Below, one piece after another: positions 1 to 12,695 of a stretch of DNA of 64,000 bases. Both the position numbers and the translations under genes were made by a program. The notes below the pieces were generated by a model. That model saw only the letters and a list, made by a program, of their open reading frames with translations, did not search any database and had not been told where the DNA came from. Within the stretch, counting starts at the first letter, position 1, and each line of letters starts with the position of its first letter. Source of the DNA: Lysobacter_K koreensis (GTDB lineage: Bacteria > Pseudomonadota > Gammaproteobacteria > Xanthomonadales > Xanthomonadaceae); NCBI RefSeq assembly GCF_042677045.1, contig NZ_JBHTIH010000007.1, forward strand, positions 248,001-312,000. The letters run 5' to 3'.

Positions 1-75
1 ACGCGCGAGCGTGGTCGGCTTGAACAGCGTGCGGGCCACGGCATAGCGGCGCAGATGGTCGAGCGTGATCGCCAT
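1..75 (-). CDS. Winged-helix DNA-binding (YcaQ/DUF1006-like) protein, N-terminal fragment
   Basis: Only the first 25 codons are present; the gene runs off the left edge. The peptide begins MAITLDHLRRYAVARTLF, which matches the usual start of the winged-helix family that includes the DNA crosslink glycosylase YcaQ (members begin with a helix of the form LDxLRRYAVAR, followed by a segment about finding a substrate for two-to-one lesions). The ATG lies at 75-73. Assignment rests on this short N-terminus and is family-level only; catalytic residues lie outside the window. Confidence 0.55.
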   Translation of the reverse strand, partial: MAITLDHLRRYAVARTLFKPTTLAR

Positions 76-161
76 GCCGTGGTGCCTGCTATGCCTTCAA
101 ACGCCAATCGGAGTCGGCGTAGACGCGGATGTTGTCGTTGGCGGCAAGAGTCACAGTGACG

Positions 162-536
162 TCAAACCCGCTGCTGGACTCGCGCCGAAGTTTTCTTGAC
201 TGCGGCCGTCTTGGGCGCTGGTCGCTTTTTGGCCGCCGGCTTTGAAGCCCGAACGACTTTCTCCAGGGTGAGCCGGTAACCGAGCGCGCCGATGACGCGA
301 TACACAGTCGCGAATTCCGGATTGCCTTCCGTGCTCAATGCCTTGTACAAGCCAGCTCGGGTTGCTTTCGACTTGTCGGCGACGGCTTGCATGCCCTGCG
401 CGCGCGCCACGGTGCCGAGTGCTTTCTGGAAGAAGGCCGGATCGTTCTCCTCGAGCGCGGCTTCGAGGTAGGCCTCGATGTCCGCTGGCGAAGTGAGGTA
501 GTCGGCGGCGTCGAATTTGGATGTCTTGATGGCCAT
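162..536 (-). CDS. HigA-like antitoxin (addiction module antidote protein)
   Basis: DNA-binding antidote of a type II toxin-antitoxin pair; it would neutralise the toxin encoded just upstream and repress the shared promoter. Residues 1-90 resemble the TIGR02684 antidote family: an acidic start (SKFDAADYL, then EAALEENDPAF), followed by a Cro/C1-like helix-turn-helix from AVADKSKATRAGLYKAL through NPEFATVYRVIGALG. The start ATG at 536 is chosen over upstream in-frame codons because GGAGGGAG lies just ahead of it. The last 30 residues or so are an added Lys/Ala/Pro-rich tail (KPAAKKRPAPKTAAVKK), unusual for a family that normally ends soon after the HTH. The 124-residue gene starts 29 nt after the toxin stop, as in higBA operons. 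Confidence 0.82.
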   Translation of the reverse strand: MAIKTSKFDAADYLTSPADIEAYLEAALEENDPAFFQKALGTVARAQGMQAVADKSKATRAGLYKALSTEGNPEFATVYRVIGALGYRLTLEKVVRASKPAAKKRPAPKTAAVKKTSARVQQRV

Positions 537-565
537 GGCCTGCTCCCTCCGTGAGGGCAGTCGTT

Positions 566-853
566 TCAAAATTCGCTCGCCATTTCCCTGGCGCGGGTGA
601 TGTCTGCCGGCTGGCTCGCCTTGTCACCGCACAACAACAGCACGACGATTTCCTGACCGTAACGGGTGTAGTACACGCGGTAACCCGGGCCGTAGTGGAT
701 GCGGGCTTCGATCACGCCACCGCCCACCGACTTGGAGTCGCCGAAGTTGCCGTCTTCCATCTTCTGGATGGTGATCGCGATGCGGGTCTTCGCGTTGGCG
801 TCGGCCAGCTTCTTGAGTCGCTTGTCGAACTCCTGGGTGCGACGGATCTCCAT
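566..853 (-). CDS. RelE/ParE-family toxin (HigB/Gp49-like)
   Basis: Predicted mRNA-targeting toxin of the TIGR02683 (addiction module killer) group; the family cleaves mRNA at the ribosome. The protein is about 95 residues and starts MEIRRTQEFDKRLKKLAD. It carries the family signature regions GDSKSVGGGVIEARIHYGPGYRVYY and a C-terminal LLLCGDKASQ..DITRAREM. Toxin precedes antitoxin, the order typical of higBA. An upstream TTG at 889 is in frame, but it lies inside the putative operator and the ATG at 853 fits the family N-terminus. No good Shine-Dalgarno sequence sits immediately ahead of the ATG, and the likely -10 is so close that the mRNA may be nearly leaderless. Confidence 0.85.
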   Translation of the reverse strand: MEIRRTQEFDKRLKKLADANAKTRIAITIQKMEDGNFGDSKSVGGGVIEARIHYGPGYRVYYTRYGQEIVVLLLCGDKASQPADITRAREMASEF

Positions 854-859
854 GCGGGC

Positions 860-890
860 AATGTATCCCTTGGTTGACAATCTCGTCAAC
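860..890 (-). promoter_or_regulatory. Promoter and palindromic operator of the toxin-antitoxin operon
   Basis: Positions 873-890 form an inverted repeat with 6-bp arms, GTTGAC and GTCAAC, around a 6-nt spacer. On the minus strand the first arm contains a -35-like TTGACG (889-884). A -10-like TACATT follows 18 bp later (865-860). A HigA-type HTH dimer binding this palindrome would cover the -35 box, the standard autoregulation layout. The boxes are read by eye; the operator role is inferred from position. Confidence 0.5.
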
Positions 891-956
891 TATGGGAGAC
901 ATGGTCCGTAGGGTTGCGGACATGAAGAAAGCGGCCTGCGGCCGCCTTACCCCTCC

Positions 957-1060
957 TCAGCCCGTCCGGTCCGCAGGCGCAGCCTGCGGCCGCTCGTCGG
1001 AGCGCGAGCCGGTGGCTCGCAAGCGCTCCTCCTCGCCCCCTGCTTCGCAAGGGAGGGGGC
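957..1060. repeat. Composite extragenic palindromic repeat downstream of aceE
   Basis: Read on the minus strand this contains a palindrome (GCCCCC at 1035-1040 pairs with GGGGGC at 1055-1060). Next comes a segment of about 65 bp that begins CGCTTGCGAGCCACCGGCTC and ends CCTGCGGACCGGACGG. The same 65-70 bp segment occurs, in the other orientation and again attached to the same palindrome type, inside the repeat array at 8910-9030. The aceE stop codon is only 10 nt away, so the 1035-1060 hairpin may also act as its transcription terminator, although there is no U-run. Confidence 0.7.
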
Positions 1061-1069
1061 TAAGAGCAC

Positions 1070-3775
<2,706 letters not shown>

Positions 3776-3840
3776 TGCGTACTCCGGGGGGCATGGGGCC
3801 GCTGGATGCCCTCATCGCGCGTGCTGTCGTTAGAGCGAAC

Positions 3841-3846
3841 ATTCTA
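3841..3846 (-). promoter_or_regulatory. Putative -10 box of aceE
   Basis: On the minus strand these bases read TAGAAT, one mismatch from the sigma-70 -10 consensus, about 65 nt upstream of the aceE ATG. The identical hexamer is found ahead of maeB and rsgA. No convincing -35 box is seen at 16-18 bp, so this is tentative. Confidence 0.35.
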
Positions 3847-4020
3847 GCCGAGGGTCTACCGTACTGCCTTGGTATCACGAGGCCTTCACAAGCCGTCACG
3901 GCGCGGTTGCGTAGATTGCGTGCGCATCTCCAGCGGCCAGATCCACCCCGGCGTGCATCATGCGCAGGGCCGTCCGGGGGCACCACCACGCCCTGCTCCC
4001 TCCGCCGCCATGAACGCCGC

Positions 4021-5835
4021 ATGCCCAACGCCACGCCTGTCCGCGACACCGCCTCCCGCCTGCGACTGCCCCTGCTGGCCCTGGCGATCCTGCTGATCGT
4101 GGTGGCGCCGTTCGTGCTGGTACGCATCGCGACCGAGCGCACGCTGGATGCGGAGGCCCGCGTCACCCACACCCGCGAGGTCGAGGCTGCCGTGCACACG
4201 CTGCTGTACGACGTGCGCAACCGCGAGTCGGGCGCGATGGCGCTGGCGGTCGGCATCGACACGCCGAACGTGCGCCGGCGCGTCAGCGACAGCGGGCGCG
4301 AGATCCCGCGGGGGCTGGACCGGATCACCCGGCTGACCCGCGACAACCCCGAGCAGCAGGTACGGATCGGGATGCTGCGGGCGACGATCGACCAGCGCCG
4401 GGTGCTGGTCGACCGGATGCTGGCGGGCGGCACGGACACGGCGCAGTCGCGCGATCTGGTCGAGGCGATCGTCACCCGCTACCCGATCCGCGCGATCGCC
4501 GATGAGGTGATCGCCACCGAGACGGCCCTGCTGGCCGCGCGCCTCGCGCAGGCCGACCGTCTGCGCCAGCGCACCGCGCTGCTGACCTGGGGCGCGATGC
4601 TGGCGCAACTGGTGCTGCTGGGGCTGGTCACCTACTTCTCGCGCCGGCAGCTGGCCCGCCGCGTGGAGGCCGAGCGCGACGCGTCCCAGGCCAGCGCGCG
4701 CGCGCAGTCGATCCTGCAGACCGTGCGCGAGCCGATCGTGCTGGCCGATGCCACGCTGCGCGTGGTGATGCACAACGCGGCGTTCTCCGAGTTGTATGGG
4801 ATCAACCAAGACGACGCGATCGGCACGCCGCTGGCGCAGGTCGGCGATGGCGCTTGGGACAATGCCGAGACCCTGCAGCGGCTGGGCGACGTGGTGTCGC
4901 GCGGACGCGAGCTGTGGGATCACGAACTGGCGCAGCGCACGGTCGACGGCATCGAGCGCACGATGCTGGTCAACGCGCGCAAGATGCCGCTGCCCGACAG
5001 CAGCGACCACGTGGTGCTGATCACCGCCAGCGACGTGACCGCGCAGAAGGCCGCCGAGCAGCGCATCGTCGAGCTCAACCGCCAGCTGGAAGGCAAGGTC
5101 GACCAGGTCTCGGACGTGAACCGCGAGCTGGAGGCATTCAGCTATTCGGTCTCGCACGACCTGCGCGCGCCGCTGCGGCATATTTCCGGGTTCGCCGACA
5201 AGCTCGCCCGCCAGTTGGGCGACGACGCCGACGAGAAGAGCCGCCACTACATCGGCGTGATCGGCAGCTCGGCCAAGCGCATGGCGACGCTGATCGACGA
5301 CTTGCTGGTGTACTCGCGCCTGGGCCGCAGCGCGTTGCGGCTGCAGGCGGTGGACATGCAGTCGCTGGTCGCCGAGACGCGCGCGTTGCTCGACTCCAAC
5401 GCCAAGAACGACAACCCCAACCACCGCATCGAATGGCGCATCGCGCCGATGCCGATGCTGGTGGCCGACGAGAACATGCTGCGCCAGGTGTGGCAGAACC
5501 TGCTCGGCAACGCGGTCAAGTACAGCGCCAAGCGCGAACCGGCGGTGATCGAAGTCGAGCACCACCCCGCCGACGACGGCGGCCACCACTTCACCGTGCG
5601 CGACAATGGCGCCGGCTTCGACATGGCCTACGCCGGCAAGCTGTTCGGCGTGTTCCAGCGAATGCACAAGGCCAGCGACTACCCCGGCACCGGCATCGGC
5701 CTGGCCAGTGTGCGCCGGGTGCTGATGCGCCATGGCGGCCGGATCTGGGCCGAAGCCGAACCCGAACGCGGCGCCACCTTCCACTTCACCCTGCCCGCCG
5801 CGCTCGACCATCCTTCCAACGAGACCCTGCCATGA
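4021..5835 (+). CDS. Sensor histidine kinase with CHASE3-like and PAS domains
   Basis: Membrane sensor kinase, 604 residues. TM1 covers about residues 16-35 and TM2 about 188-205. They enclose a helical periplasmic region (40-185) resembling CHASE3, with the typical ESGAMALAVG segment. A PAS domain (about 227-345) and a short coiled segment (EQRIVELNRQLEGKVDQVSD) follow. The HisKA box is SYSVSHDLRAPLRHISGF with phospho-acceptor His379. The ATPase domain has an N-box (WQNLLGNAVKYS, Asn497), DNGAGFD, a phytochrome-like F-box (GKLFGVFQRMH) and GTGIGLA. The ATG at 4021 overlaps nothing; an earlier ATG at 4010 is in another frame. Its stop overlaps the next ATG (ATGA), so it is co-translated with the receiver protein. 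The architecture resembles light- or phosphorelay-linked kinases with stand-alone receivers, but the ligand is unknown. Confidence 0.9.
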   Translation: MPNATPVRDTASRLRLPLLALAILLIVVAPFVLVRIATERTLDAEARVTHTREVEAAVHTLLYDVRNRESGAMALAVGIDTPNVRRRVSDSGREIPRGLDRITRLTRDNPEQQVRIGMLRATIDQRRVLVDRMLAGGTDTAQSRDLVEAIVTRYPIRAIADEVIATETALLAARLAQADRLRQRTALLTWGAMLAQLVLLGLVTYFSRRQLARRVEAERDASQASARAQSILQTVREPIVLADATLRVVMHNAAFSELYGINQDDAIGTPLAQVGDGAWDNAETLQRLGDVVSRGRELWDHELAQRTVDGIERTMLVNARKMPLPDSSDHVVLITASDVTAQKAAEQRIVELNRQLEGKVDQVSDVNRELEAFSYSVSHDLRAPLRHISGFADKLARQLGDDADEKSRHYIGVIGSSAKRMATLIDDLLVYSRLGRSALRLQAVDMQSLVAETRALLDSNAKNDNPNHRIEWRIAPMPMLVADENMLRQVWQNLLGNAVKYSAKREPAVIEVEHHPADDGGHHFTVRDNGAGFDMAYAGKLFGVFQRMHKASDYPGTGIGLASVRRVLMRHGGRIWAEAEPERGATFHFTLPAALDHPSNETLP

Positions 5836-6272
5836 ACCCCATCCGCACCATCCTGCTCGCCGAAGACAGCCCCGCCGATGCCGAGATGGCGATCGACGCG
5901 CTGCGCGACGCCAACCTGGTCAACCCGATCGTGCACGTCGAGGACGGCGTCGAGGCGCTGGACTACCTGCTGTACCGCGGCCGCTTCGCCGACCGCGAAA
6001 AGGGCGACCCCGCGGTGCTGCTGCTGGACATCAAGATGCCGCGCATGGACGGGCTGGAGGTGCTGCAGGAGCTGCGCACCCACACCCAGCTGCGCCGCAT
6101 CCCGGTGGTGATCCTGTCGTCGTCGCGCGAGGAGAACGACCTGGCGCGCAGCTGGGACCTTGGCGTCAACGCCTACGTGGTCAAGCCGGTCGACGTCGAC
6201 CAGTTCTTCGAGGCGGTGAAGGCGCTGGGCAAGTTCTGGGCAGTGTTCAACGAACCTCCGCAGGGCGAGTGA
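5832..6272 (+). CDS. Single-domain response regulator (Rcp1-like)
   Basis: Stand-alone receiver of 146 residues with no output domain. The acidic pocket is Glu11/Asp12, the phospho-acceptor is Asp66 in LLLDIKMPRMDG, the switch Ser/Thr lies in ILSSS, and Lys118 is in VVKPVD. The insert VNPIVHVEDGVEALDYLLYRGRF is characteristic of receivers that partner phytochrome-type kinases. It overlaps the kinase stop by ATGA, and its own stop overlaps the GTG of the next receiver. It is most likely phosphorylated by the kinase at 4021-5835 and signals by protein contact or relays phosphate. Confidence 0.92.
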   Translation: MNPIRTILLAEDSPADAEMAIDALRDANLVNPIVHVEDGVEALDYLLYRGRFADREKGDPAVLLLDIKMPRMDGLEVLQELRTHTQLRRIPVVILSSSREENDLARSWDLGVNAYVVKPVDVDQFFEAVKALGKFWAVFNEPPQGE

Positions 6273-6646
6273 ACGCCTTGATCGCTCGCGCCGGCGTGCG
6301 CTGGCGAATCCTGCTGGTCGAGGACTCGCCCGACGACGCCGAGCTGACCTGCATCATGCTGGCCGACGCCGGCCTGGACGTGGAATGCCGGCGCGTCGAT
6401 ACCGAAGCCGAGGTGCTGCAGGCATTGGCAGCGTTCGCGCCGCACCTGGTGCTGTCGGACTTCAACCTGCCCGGCTTCGACGGCGCGCGCGTGCTGGAAC
6501 TGGTGCGCGCGCATGCGCCGACGGCGCGCTTCGTTTTCCTGACCGGGTCGCTGGGTTACTACCAGCTGCCAGAGGCCGACGGCTCGGTGCCCAAGGACGA
6601 ACTGCGGCTACTGCCCGCACTGGTGCAGGACCTGCTGGGCGAGTAA
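6269..6646 (+). CDS. Second single-domain response regulator
   Basis: A 125-residue receiver translated from a GTG that shares bases with the preceding stop (GTGA). It has the acidic pair in LLVEDSPDDAE, phospho-acceptor Asp64 in VLSDFNLPGFDG, a Thr in FLTGS and a Lys in SVPKDEL (Lys109). The segment after beta-4 is shortened: the usual Ala-x-Asp-Tyr stretch before the Lys is replaced by LGYYQLPEADGSVPKD. It ends right after the last helix, with no output domain. Three-gene overlap with the kinase and first receiver suggests one signalling unit with two competing or sequential phosphate acceptors. Confidence 0.85.
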   Translation: MNALIARAGVRWRILLVEDSPDDAELTCIMLADAGLDVECRRVDTEAEVLQALAAFAPHLVLSDFNLPGFDGARVLELVRAHAPTARFVFLTGSLGYYQLPEADGSVPKDELRLLPALVQDLLGE

Positions 6647-6716
6647 CGGCCGATCCGGCAAAGCGCGCCGCTGCTAGTATCGGCCGCACTCCGACTGGCT
6701 CCCCGACAGGTCCCGC

Positions 6717-8396
6717 ATGAAGCTCCTGGCTGCCTCGCTGCTCTCCGTCTCCATCGCGCTGGCGCTGTCACCGGCCCACGCCGCCGACGCGCCGACCTTC
6801 GATCCGCAACGCCTGTCCGAGGCGGTCAAGACGCTGGCGTCCGACGAGTTCGAGGGCCGCGGCCCGGCGACCGCGGGCGAAGTAAAAACCATCGACTACG
6901 TGTCCGCGCAGATGCAGGCTGCCGGGCTTCAGCCCGGCGGCGATCTCAAGGACGGCAAGCGCCTGTGGACCCAGGCGGTGCCGCTGCTGCGCGCCGAGAT
7001 CACCGGCACGCCGACGCTGTCGCTAAAGGTCGGCGGCAAGCAGCAAGTCCTGACCCAGGGCAGCGAAGTCGCGATCCGCGCGGCGATGGACGGCTCCAGG
7101 CAGGTGTCGATCGTCGATGCGCCGCTGGTGTTCGTCGGCTACGGCGTCAAGGCGCCGGAGCGCAAGTGGGACGACTTCAAGGGCGTCGACCTGCGCGGCA
7201 AGATCGCGGTGGTGCTGATCAACGACCCCGACTACGAGAAGCCCGGCGTTGCCGCTGGTCAGGGCGATTTCGGCGGCAAGGCGATGACCTACTACGGCCG
7301 CTGGACCTACAAGTTCGAGGAAGCCGCGCGCCAGGGCGCGGCCGGCCTGCTGATCGTGCACGAGACCGAGCCGGCGTCGTACGGCTGGGCGACGGTCAAG
7401 AACTCCAACACCAACACCATGTTCGACGTGGTCCGCGACGAGCCCGGCAAGGCGCATCCGCAGATGGAAGGCTGGATGCAGCGCGACCTCGCGGTCGACC
7501 TGTTCAAGCGCGCCGGCCTGGATTTCGACGCGCAGAAGAAACTGGCGCTCACGCGCGGGTTCAAGCCGGTGGAACTGAAGGGCACCACCTTCTCGGCCGA
7601 CTACGCGGTCGACGCCAAGGTCATCACTTCGCAGAACATCGTCGGCCGCATCGACGGCAGCCAGCGCCCGGACGAGACGGTGATCTACAGCGGCCACTGG
7701 GACCACCTCGGCGTCGGCCAGCCCGACGCGACCGGCGACCGCATCTACAACGGCGCGGTCGACAACGCGACCGGCATCGCCGCGCTGATCGAGATGGGCC
7801 GCGCGTTCGCGCAGGCCAAGGCCAAGCCGGAGCGGTCGGTGGTGTTCCTGGCGGTGACCGCCGAGGAGAAGGGCCTGCTGGGCTCGGAGTACTACGCGTC
7901 CAAACCGCTGTACCCGCTGGGCAAGACCGTCGCCGTGCTCAACATGGACGCGTTGAATCCGCATGGGCCGACGCGCAACTTCACCACCTCGGGCAGCGCC
8001 AAGGTCGACCTGCTCGACGCGCTGGTCGACACCGCCAAGCGCTGGGGCCGCGAGTACAGCACCGACCTGAAGCCGGAAGCGGGCTACTTCTTCCGCTCCG
8101 ACCACTTCCCGTTCGCCAAGCGCGGCGTGCCGGCGATCTCGTTCGGCTCGGGCAACGACCATGTCGACGGTGGCGTCGCAGCCGGCGAGGCAATGGGCAA
8201 GGCCTACACCGCCGAGCGTTACCACCAGCCCGCCGACCATTGGGAAGCCGCCTGGCCGTTCACCGGCATGGCGCGCGACCTGCAGCTGCTTTATGCGGTG
8301 GGCAGCGAGCTGGCCAACGCCGAGAGCTGGCCGAACTGGGGCACCGAATCGGAGTTCCGCGCGGCGCGCGATGCGACGGCGGCGGAGCGGAAGTAG
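6717..8396 (+). CDS. Exported M28-family zinc aminopeptidase with PA domain
   Basis: Secreted or periplasmic metallo-aminopeptidase of 559 residues that trims peptides in nutrient use. A Sec signal peptide (residues 1-22, ending SPAHA) is followed by a protease-associated domain (about 130-250). The M28 catalytic domain (about 300-540) holds the co-catalytic zinc ligands in order: His327 (SGHWDHLG), Asp349 (NGAVDNATG), Glu383-Glu384 (TAEEKGLLGS), Asp411 (NMDALN) and His503 (RYHQPAD). A -10-like TAGTAT lies at 6675-6680. It stands alone and converges on the glycosyltransferase across the repeat array. Peptide specificity cannot be read from sequence. Confidence 0.93.
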   Translation: MKLLAASLLSVSIALALSPAHAADAPTFDPQRLSEAVKTLASDEFEGRGPATAGEVKTIDYVSAQMQAAGLQPGGDLKDGKRLWTQAVPLLRAEITGTPTLSLKVGGKQQVLTQGSEVAIRAAMDGSRQVSIVDAPLVFVGYGVKAPERKWDDFKGVDLRGKIAVVLINDPDYEKPGVAAGQGDFGGKAMTYYGRWTYKFEEAARQGAAGLLIVHETEPASYGWATVKNSNTNTMFDVVRDEPGKAHPQMEGWMQRDLAVDLFKRAGLDFDAQKKLALTRGFKPVELKGTTFSADYAVDAKVITSQNIVGRIDGSQRPDETVIYSGHWDHLGVGQPDATGDRIYNGAVDNATGIAALIEMGRAFAQAKAKPERSVVFLAVTAEEKGLLGSEYYASKPLYPLGKTVAVLNMDALNPHGPTRNFTTSGSAKVDLLDALVDTAKRWGREYSTDLKPEAGYFFRSDHFPFAKRGVPAISFGSGNDHVDGGVAAGEAMGKAYTAERYHQPADHWEAAWPFTGMARDLQLLYAVGSELANAESWPNWGTESEFRAARDATAAERK

Positions 8397-8420
8397 GCGG
8401 TATCAGCGCGCGCCCGCTCT

Positions 8421-9310
8421 GCTCCTCCCCTTTCGCATAGCGAAGGGGGAGGTTGGGAGGGGGTCGCTTTTGGCTTTTGCTGCAGCCGGCGAGGAGCACC
8501 CCTCCCAGCACATCCAGCCCTCCCGGGCGTTCTTCACCGCACGAACTGCCACTGGCGGTTCGAAAACGCGGTTCATCACCCCCTGCTGCGCAAGGGAGGG
8601 AGCGGGTCATAAGCGTGCGGTCGCTCTGCTCCTCCCCTTTCGCGTAGCGAAGGGGGAGGTTGGGAGGGGGTCGCTTTTGGCTTTTGCTGCAGCCGGCGAA
8701 GAGCACCCCTCCCCAGCCCTCCCCTGCTTTGCAAGGGAGGGAGCGGATCATAAGCGTGCGGTCGCTCTGCTCCTCCCCCTTCGCATGGCGAAGGGGGAGG
8801 TTGGGCGGAGGTCGCTTTTGGCTTTTGCTGCAGCCGGCGAAGAGCACCCCTCCCCAGCCCTCCCCTGCCGCAAGGGAGGGAGCAAATCCAGAACGTGAGG
8901 ACCCCGCTCTGCCCCTCCCCTTTCGCGTAGCGAAGAGGGATGAGGCGGGCCGCTTGCAAGCCACTGGCTTGCGGACCGACGAATGCCCGCAGGCTGTGCC
9001 TGCGGGCCGGACGGTTGGGAGGGGGTCGCTTTTGGCTTTTGCTGAAGACGGCGAAGAGCACCGCTCCCCAACCCTCCCCTGCTTGGCAAGGGAGGGAGCA
9101 GGTCAAAAGCGTGCGGTCGCTCTGCCCCTCCCCTTTCGCGTAGCGAAGGGGGAGGTTGGGAGGGGGTCGCTTTTGGCTTTTGCTGCAGCCGGCGAACAGC
9201 ACCCCTCCCCTAACCCTCCCCTGCTGCGCAAGGGAGGGAGCAAATCCAGAACGTGAGGACCCCGGCCTGCTCCTCCCCTTTCGCATGGCGAAGGGAGAAG
9301 TTGGGAGGAG
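8421..9310. repeat. Array of six two-palindrome repeat units between convergent genes
   Basis: The 930-nt gap between the M28 peptidase and the glycosyltransferase holds no credible gene. It contains six near-identical units starting near 8421, 8627, 8769, 8910, 9122 and 9270 (spacing about 141-212 nt). Each full unit has palindrome A (CTCCCCTTTCGC facing GCGAAGGGGGAG), a spacer containing GGGTCGCTTTTGGCTTTTGC, then palindrome B (CCCTCCCCTGC facing GCAAGGGAGGG). Units differ by few substitutions and some indels; the fourth carries a 67-bp insert. The layout resembles REP/BIME-type extragenic palindromes more than a CRISPR, because all parts are repeated. It may also terminate both convergent transcripts. 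Confidence 0.88.
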
Positions 9311-9328
9311 CGGCTTCGCGGCAGACCG

Positions 9329-10296
9329 CTAGCCCGCGCCAAACCACGCGCGCGGCAGCAGCAGCTTGGCCGCGCGCTCGAGGCTCTTGCGACGCAGGCC
9401 GGGGCGCGCGAGGCCGCGCCACAGCGGCGCGATCCACTCGCGGCGCGGCCGGTCGAGGATCACCTCGCGCTGCTCCGCTTCGAGCCGGTACATGCCGGCC
9501 AGCTGCCGCCCCGCCCGGACCCGATCGGCGGGCAGGCCGTCGACGCGGGTCAGCGCATGGTCGAGGTCGTCGGCGACGTCGCGGTACATCCTGATCATCC
9601 GCCGGTAGCGGCGCACGAACGCCTCACTGGAGCGGTCGCCCTTGGCGAACACCCAGCCGCTGAGGCTGCTGGAACTGATGCGGTAGCGGATCAGCGGCGC
9701 GGGCAACTGCACGCCCGTGCCCAGCAGCATCGCGCGCATGGTCAGCGCGTTGTCCTCGACCACCGCGCGCAGCGGCCCGAAGCGCTCGAACACCTCGCGC
9801 CGGAACGCCATCGACGCGCCGAGCAGGGTGGTGAAGCGGCCGGCATTGGCGAAGTGGTGGATGTCGAAGCGCGCTGGCACGCGCGCATGGCTGAGGCCGA
9901 GATCGTGGCCGTCGTCGTCGACCCGGTCGTAGCCGCCGCCGGCGACCATCACCGCCGGATCGGCGTCGAACACCTCGAGCATCCGCGCCGCGCGATCGGG
10001 GTACGACACGTCGTCGCCCGCCATCAGCACCACGATCTCGCCGCAGGCATCGGTCATGCGCGCCGACAGGTGCGCGCCCAGACCCAGGTTGGCCGGGTTA
10101 CGGAACACCCGCACCTCGTGCGGGCCGTCGTAGCCGGCCAGCGCGCGTTCGATGCGCTCGCCGGTGCCGTCGGGAGAGGCGTCATCGGACACGAGGATCC
10201 GGCACGGCACGGTCTGCGCCAGCGCGCCGGCGATCGCCGCCTCGACCAGCTCGGCGGTGTTGTACGTCAGCAGCAGGACAGTGACGCGGGGGTGGT

Positions 10297-10300
<4 letters not shown>
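9329..10300 (-). CDS. Family 2 glycosyltransferase
   Basis: GT-A-fold glycosyltransferase of 323 residues that would add a sugar to a surface polysaccharide or lipid-linked acceptor at the inner face of the membrane. The N-terminus VTVLLLTYNTAELVEAAI and LVSDDASPDGT are the nucleotide-sugar binding strands; the metal site is AGDD at 94-97. A variable C-terminal half (about 200-323) has no membrane helix. The start is GTG at 10300, which overlaps the maeB stop as GTGA; no upstream ATG is in the family register. No neighbouring polysaccharide genes are present, so donor and acceptor are unknown. Linkage to maeB looks positional rather than functional. Confidence 0.85.
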
Positions 10301-12600
<2,300 letters not shown>

Positions 12601-12628
12601 GGCGTGGGGCACTGCAAGGGGAAAGGGG

Positions 12629-12634
12629 ATTCTA
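12629..12634 (-). promoter_or_regulatory. Putative -10 box of maeB
   Basis: TAGAAT on the minus strand, 28 nt from the chosen ATG; predicted transcription start near 12622 gives a leader of about 22 nt. It is the same hexamer seen ahead of aceE and rsgA. No clear -35 element. Confidence 0.4.
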
Positions 12635-12695
12635 GCCTCGCATCGCGACGGCTTGGGTGCGGGGGTGTCACAAGGAGGAACGGGGTTTCCGCTCT

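Noticed and set aside
89..154. A 21-codon minus-strand frame starting GTG and ending DNIRVYADSDWRLKA before the YcaQ-like start
   Set aside because: It looks like a plausible protein end but is too short, has no ribosome site and overlaps no known family; it may be a remnant.
8421..9310. Possible CRISPR array
   Set aside because: Units are about 141-212 nt with no unique spacers of constant length; both the supposed repeats and spacers are near-identical between units, and no cas gene is present.
8161..9437. Several overlapping 60-240 codon frames on both strands
   Set aside because: They are translations of the palindrome array, with the same short peptide blocks repeated; no start signals or known domains.
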